Source of the DNA: Clostridiales bacterium
GTDB lineage: Bacteria > Bacillota > Clostridia > Oscillospirales > Acutalibacteraceae
Assembly: GCA_012511485.1 (NCBI GenBank)
Contig: JAAZFZ010000274.1
Span: 1-8,790 of the forward strand
DNA: 8,790 bases
Direction of reading: 5' to 3'
In this document: positions 5,310 through 8,790 of the stretch, in pieces
Position numbering within the stretch: the stretch's first letter is position 1
How the letters are laid out: every line of letters begins with the position of its first letter
The notes under the pieces: generated by a model
Told to the model about the DNA's origin: nothing
The model's database searches: none
What the model saw: only the letters and a program-made list of their open reading frames with translations
Translations under genes and position numbers: made by a program

Positions 5310-7523
5310 ATGTTTTTTAAGGATTTTAAAGTTTACGAAACAACTATTGCCGGGCGGCCATTTGTGGTTGAGGTTGGCAAAATGGCACAGCTTGCAGGCG
5401 GCTCATGCATGGTCCGTTACGGAGGCACGGATGTTCTGTGTACGGCAACAATGTCTGACAAGCCCCGTGAGGGAGTCGATTTCTTCCCTCTTTCGGTCGA
5501 TTATGAAGAGAAGTTATATTCAGTCGGCAAGATTCCCGGCTCATTTCAGCGCAGAGAGGGCAGAGCAAGTGAAAAAGCAACCCTTGCCTCCCGTGTGATT
5601 GACCGCCCAATCCGACCCCTTTTCCCCAAGGATATGAGAAACGATATTGCCGTTGTTGCAACGGTTATGTCGGTTGACCAGGACTGCTTACCTGAAATTA
5701 CCGCTATGCTCGGTGTTTCAATTGCAATTTCAATTTCCGAAATCCCGTGGGACGGGCCGATTTCCGGCTTGTCTGTTGGCTTGATTGACGGGGAATATGT
5801 CATAAACCCCACAGCCAAGCAGCGTGAAGCTTCAAGTATGGCTGTTACGGTTGCCTCAACTGCAGACCTTGTTGCAATGATTGAAGCGGGGGCAAACGAG
5901 GTCACGAATGACGAGATGTTTAACGGCATTATGTTCGCACATGAGGAGAACAAAAAAATTGTCGAATTCATTCAAAAAATAAAGGACGAAGTCGGCAAAG
6001 AAAAGATTGATTTCCCCTCAAATGACCCCGACCCGGATATGTACGAGGCTATAAAGGCTTTCGCAATTGAGGATATCCGCCTTGCTCTTGATACCGACGA
6101 TAAGAGAGTCAGGGATGAAAGGCTCAAGCCCATTTATGAAACCGTTCATGAAAAATTTGACGAGATTTATCCCGAGCAGGGCGAAAAAATCGAAGATTGC
6201 CTATATCGGCTTCAGAAATTTGTTGTTCGCCGCTGGCTCCTTGACGATAACAAGCGTGTTGACGGCAGGGGGATTAATGAGATTCGTCCCCTTAACGCCG
6301 AGATAGATTTACTTGAACGTGCGCATGGCTCGGGTATGTTCACAAGAGGGCAGACTCAGGTTATGACAATTACTACACTAGGCCCGATGAGCGATGTTCA
6401 GATGCTTGACGGGATTGACGAGGTCGAAAACAAGCGTTATATCCACCACTATAATTTCCCGTCCTATTCCGTTGGTGAAACCAGACCCAGCAGAGGCCCC
6501 GGCCGCCGTGAAATAGGTCACGGCGCACTTGCGGAGAAAGCATTGTTGCCCGTCATCCCCTCTGTTGAGGAGTTCCCGTATTGCATCCGCCTTGTTTCAG
6601 AGGTGCTTTCATCAAACGGCTCAACCTCCCAGGGCGCAGTATGCGGTTCGACACTCTCGCTCATGGCTGCCGGTGTTCCAATTAAGGCACCTGTTGCGGG
6701 CATTTCATGCGGCCTTATCACCGAGGGCGAGCGTTTTATGACTATGGTTGACATTCAGGGGCTTGAGGATTTCTTCGGCGACATGGATTTCAAGGTAGCC
6801 GGAACGCATAAGGGCATTACCGCCATTCAGATGGACCTAAAGGTTCACGGTCTAACACCCGAAATCATTAAAGAGGCTCTTGAGAAGACATATAAGGCAA
6901 GGCTATATATCCTTGACGAAATCATGCTCCCCGTCATTGACAAACCCCGTAAGGAGCTTTCAAAATATGCCCCGAAGATGCTCACTATCACAATTCCCGT
7001 TGATAAAATCAGCGAGGTTATCGGCAAGCAGGGTAAGGTTATTCAAAAAATCTGTGCCGAGTGCAACTGCAAAATTGATGTCGAGGAGGACGGCAAGATT
7101 TTCATTAGTGCCATCGATATTGAAGATGCCGAGCGCGCTCTTCTCATGGTTAAAACAATTGCAATTGACCCGGAGGTCGGCTCAATCTATAAGGGCATTG
7201 TTACCCGCATAATGGATTTCGGTGCATTTGTCGAAATTGCACCCGGCAAAGAGGGGCTTGTGCATATAAGCCACCTTGATGTCAAGCGTACGGAAAAGGT
7301 TGAAGACGCGGTTGCAGTCGGCGACGAGGTTATTGTCAAGGTTCGTGAAATTGACGACCAGGGCAGGCTCAACCTCTCCCGCAGGGAAGCGCTAATAGAA
7401 GTCGAAGGGCTTGTGCCTGAAAATACGATTTCCGACGCACCCAGGCGTCCCGCTCCCCGCAGGGATTTTAACCGTGGCGGCAGAGGCGGGAACAGAGATT
7501 CTGGCAGAGGCGGCAGAGGCTGA
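5310..7523 (+). CDS. pnp: polyribonucleotide nucleotidyltransferase (PNPase)
   Basis: A 737-residue PNPase, which degrades RNA 3'-to-5' by phosphorolysis, releasing nucleoside diphosphates, and can add tails in reverse. It acts as a trimer around a central channel. Domains in order: first RNase PH core (about 11-145, with FQRREGRASEKATLASRVIDRPIRPLF-type loop at 79-105), helical linker (240-310), second catalytic RNase PH core (about 315-540, with RGQTQ at 346, SNGSTSQGAVCG at 435-446 and GDMDFKVAG at 490-498), KH domain with VIGKQGK (570-576) and S1 domain (622-690, GIVTRIMDFGAFVEI and GLVHISHL). It ends in an Arg/Gly-rich tail (from about 711, several RGG units) that may aid RNA binding. 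AAGGAG (5297-5302) lies 7 bases before the ATG. It is probably co-transcribed with rpsO through a leaky hairpin. Confidence 0.99.
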   Translation: MFFKDFKVYETTIAGRPFVVEVGKMAQLAGGSCMVRYGGTDVLCTATMSDKPREGVDFFPLSVDYEEKLYSVGKIPGSFQRREGRASEKATLASRVIDRPIRPLFPKDMRNDIAVVATVMSVDQDCLPEITAMLGVSIAISISEIPWDGPISGLSVGLIDGEYVINPTAKQREASSMAVTVASTADLVAMIEAGANEVTNDEMFNGIMFAHEENKKIVEFIQKIKDEVGKEKIDFPSNDPDPDMYEAIKAFAIEDIRLALDTDDKRVRDERLKPIYETVHEKFDEIYPEQGEKIEDCLYRLQKFVVRRWLLDDNKRVDGRGINEIRPLNAEIDLLERAHGSGMFTRGQTQVMTITTLGPMSDVQMLDGIDEVENKRYIHHYNFPSYSVGETRPSRGPGRREIGHGALAEKALLPVIPSVEEFPYCIRLVSEVLSSNGSTSQGAVCGSTLSLMAAGVPIKAPVAGISCGLITEGERFMTMVDIQGLEDFFGDMDFKVAGTHKGITAIQMDLKVHGLTPEIIKEALEKTYKARLYILDEIMLPVIDKPRKELSKYAPKMLTITIPVDKISEVIGKQGKVIQKICAECNCKIDVEEDGKIFISAIDIEDAERALLMVKTIAIDPEVGSIYKGIVTRIMDFGAFVEIAPGKEGLVHISHLDVKRTEKVEDAVAVGDEVIVKVREIDDQGRLNLSRREALIEVEGLVPENTISDAPRRPAPRRDFNRGGRGGNRDSGRGGRG

Positions 7524-7549
7524 ATTATAAGTTAGTTAATACAAAACAA

Positions 7550-7579
7550 AACGGTGTGCAATAGGCACACCGTTTTTTT
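7550..7579 (+). terminator. strong intrinsic terminator of pnp
   Basis: ACGGTGTGC (7551-7559) and GCACACCGT (7565-7573) form a perfect 9-bp stem with a five-base loop, followed by an uninterrupted run of Ts to 7579. The other side is AAAACAAAAC, which is T-rich on the minus strand, so it may also stop transcription from rubrerythrin. Confidence 0.93.
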
Positions 7580-7609
7580 ACCCTGCCTAAGCGCAAGGGC
7601 GTGAAATGC

Positions 7610-8149
7610 TTAATAGTTTTCCGATTTTATTTCAAAATAGGCCTTAGGATGTGCGCAGGTGGGGCAGATCTCGGGGGCATTTTTTCCGACATGGATATGC
7701 CCGCAGTTGCGGCAAATCCATACCACCTCATTTGTGCGCTCGAATACGATGCCTTCGTTGAGGTTTTCTATAAGCTTGCGGAAACGTTCCTCATGCTCCT
7801 TTTCAATCTTTCCAACGCTGTCAAAAAGTATGGCGATTCGTGTAAAGCCCTCCTGACGGGCAACATCCGCAAAATCTTTATACATTTGTGTCCACTCATA
7901 GTTTTCACCGGCTGCGGCATCAAGCAGGTTTTCAACTGTATCAGGTATTTTGCCGCCGTGGAGCTCCTTGAACCAGATTTTTGCGTGTTCCTTTTCATTG
8001 TCCGCCGTCAATGCGAAAATAGATGCTATTTGCTCATATCCACCTTTTTTGGCGGCAGAAGCATAATAGGTGTACTTATTCCTTGCCTGTGATTCGCCTG
8101 CAAACGCTGCCATAAGGTTGGCTTCTGTTTTGCTTCCTTTGAATTCCAT
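7610..8149 (-). CDS. rubrerythrin
   Basis: A 179-residue classical rubrerythrin: an N-terminal four-helix diiron domain that reduces hydrogen peroxide to water, joined to a C-terminal rubredoxin domain that passes in electrons. It is typical of oxygen defence in anaerobes. Diiron ligands are visible as Glu19 (AFAGESQAR), Glu52/His55 (EKEH), Glu82/Glu85 (GENYEW) and Glu116/His119 (EKEH). The rubredoxin iron is held by Cys147/Cys150 (CRNC) and Cys162/Cys165 (CPTC). All key residues are present and length is normal. A strong GGAGG (about 8158-8162) precedes the ATG. It has its own promoter, an inverted repeat in the leader and faces the pnp terminator, so it is probably a single-gene unit. Identification is secure; several paralogous symbols exist, so none is assigned. 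Confidence 0.97.
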   Translation of the reverse strand: MEFKGSKTEANLMAAFAGESQARNKYTYYASAAKKGGYEQIASIFALTADNEKEHAKIWFKELHGGKIPDTVENLLDAAAGENYEWTQMYKDFADVARQEGFTRIAILFDSVGKIEKEHEERFRKLIENLNEGIVFERTNEVVWICRNCGHIHVGKNAPEICPTCAHPKAYFEIKSENY

Positions 8150-8171
8150 AAAAAAATCCTCCTTTATTATG

Positions 8172-8193
8172 TTATCCCGAATTATTAGGATAA
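8172..8193. repeat. operator-like inverted repeat in the rubrerythrin leader
   Basis: TTATCC (8172-8177) and GGATAA (8188-8193) form an inverted repeat with a ten-base AT-rich spacer. It begins a few bases after the predicted transcription start and lies before the ribosome site. This is a plausible site for a redox or peroxide regulator, though it does not match the PerR box exactly. Confidence 0.4.
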
Positions 8194-8202
8194 GCTAACT
8201 AT

Positions 8203-8232
8203 ATATTAACATTTTTACGTGATAAAATTCAA
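8203..8232 (-). promoter_or_regulatory. promoter of rubrerythrin
   Basis: On the minus strand TTGAAT (8232-8227) and TAATAT (8208-8203) lie 18 bases apart, with a predicted start near 8196. The -35 box lies just beyond the leuC stop codon, so rubrerythrin need not depend on leuC transcription. Confidence 0.6.
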
Positions 8233-8238
8233 TACTTT

Positions 8239-8790
8239 TTAATCGGGCTGAGCTATATAGCCCCTAACGGCACTTTCTGCCGCAACGGCAGGCCCGGCAA
8301 GATATACCTCACTTTTGGGGTGACCCATCCTGCCCACAAAGTTTCTGTTTGTGGTTGCCACCGCCCTCTCGCCTGCCGCAAGGATGCCCATATGCCCTCC
8401 CAGACAAGGCCCGCAAGTCGGTGTGCTGACGGCTCCGCCTGCCTGAATAAAGGTTTCAATCAGACCTTCACGCAGGCAGTCGAGATAAATGAGCTGCGTT
8501 GCGGGGATAATAATAAGCCTGACTCCCTGAGCCACCCTTCTGCCCTTGAGAATTTCTGCGGCCGTTCTCAAATCCTCAAGCCTGCCGTTTGTGCATGAGC
8601 CGATAACAACCTGCTGAATCTCTGTTCTTTCAATTTCATCCGCCGTGACGGTGTTTGAGGGCAGGTGAGGCTTTGCTATGGTTGGCTTCAGACTATTAAG
8701 GTCAATTTCGATTACCTCATCGTAAGGGGCATCACTGTCCGCCTCAAAAACCTTGAAGGGCCTTTTCGCCCTTGAGCTTACATATTTAAG
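8239..8790 (-). CDS. leuC: 3-isopropylmalate dehydratase large subunit, C-terminal part
   Basis: The frame is open from the right edge of the window to the TGA/TAA-type stop at 8239, giving 183 residues; the start lies outside. It matches the C-terminal 40% or so of the roughly 420-residue LeuC form of the aconitase family, which with LeuD isomerises 2-isopropylmalate to 3-isopropylmalate in leucine synthesis. Two of the iron-sulfur signatures are visible: GSCTNGR (cysteine at fragment residue 66) and TCGPCLGGHMG (cysteines 126 and 129), followed by TTNRNFVGRMGHPKSEVYLAGPAVAA. An internal TTG at 8571 is not the start, because strong family similarity (KPHLPSNTV, QQVVIGSCTNG) continues upstream of it. 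There is no leuD after it here. Homoaconitase activity is possible but less likely. Confidence 0.94.
   Translation of the reverse strand, partial: LKYVSSRAKRPFKVFEADSDAPYDEVIEIDLNSLKPTIAKPHLPSNTVTADEIERTEIQQVVIGSCTNGRLEDLRTAAEILKGRRVAQGVRLIIIPATQLIYLDCLREGLIETFIQAGGAVSTPTCGPCLGGHMGILAAGERAVATTNRNFVGRMGHPKSEVYLAGPAVAAESAVRGYIAQPD

Noticed and set aside
5546..5971. 141-codon minus-strand frame inside pnp
   Set aside because: It is a shadow of the pnp coding sequence with no promoter, ribosome site or recognisable motif.
7601..8092. 163-codon open frame on the plus strand
   Set aside because: It lies antisense to the rubrerythrin gene, whose diiron and rubredoxin residues are complete; the opposite frame has no recognisable domain or ribosome site.

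Overview
The window is about 8.8 kb of bacterial chromosome, most likely from an anaerobic, low-to-mid-GC member of the Firmicutes, class Clostridia (Oscillospiraceae/Ruminococcaceae-like). This rests on strong GGAGG-type ribosome sites, near-consensus sigma-A promoters, intrinsic terminators, the rpsO-pnp pair, a rubrerythrin, a clostridial-type LeuC, and a small ArAE_1-type membrane protein. The family-level placement is inference. No transposon, phage, CRISPR or tRNA signature was seen; the region looks like core chromosome, not an island.

Layout. (1) 1-2527, plus strand: a clear promoter, a PHP-domain phosphoesterase starting at TTG, an unrecognised 190-residue soluble protein, a weak terminator-like hairpin, and a membrane-anchored metallophosphoesterase. 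(2) 2614-4355, minus strand: a three-gene operon reading leftward, made of an ArAE/FUSC-type membrane protein, a stand-alone Smr-domain protein and a membrane-anchored glycerophosphodiester phosphodiesterase. Its promoter at 4393-4421 has both core hexamers inside a 12-bp direct repeat. (3) 4440-4780, no protein gene: it holds a probable free-standing structured small RNA on the minus strand with its own terminator, an inverted repeat, and the rpsO promoter. (4) 4746-7579, plus strand: rpsO (S15) behind a folded leader that is probably the S15 autoregulatory site, then pnp (PNPase) behind two strong stem-loops, closed by a strong terminator. (5) 7610-8790, minus strand: rubrerythrin with its own promoter and an operator-like inverted repeat, preceded by the 3' part of leuC, which runs off the right edge.

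How it works together: rpsO-pnp is the classical translation/RNA-decay pair, and its non-coding parts suggest post-transcriptional control of both genes. The flanking operons are rich in phosphoester hydrolases (PHP, calcineurin-like, GDPD), but nothing in the sequence ties them into one pathway. The least explained parts are the 4445-4635 RNA candidate, the PHP protein that seems to lack two metal-binding histidines, and the unidentified 190-residue protein.
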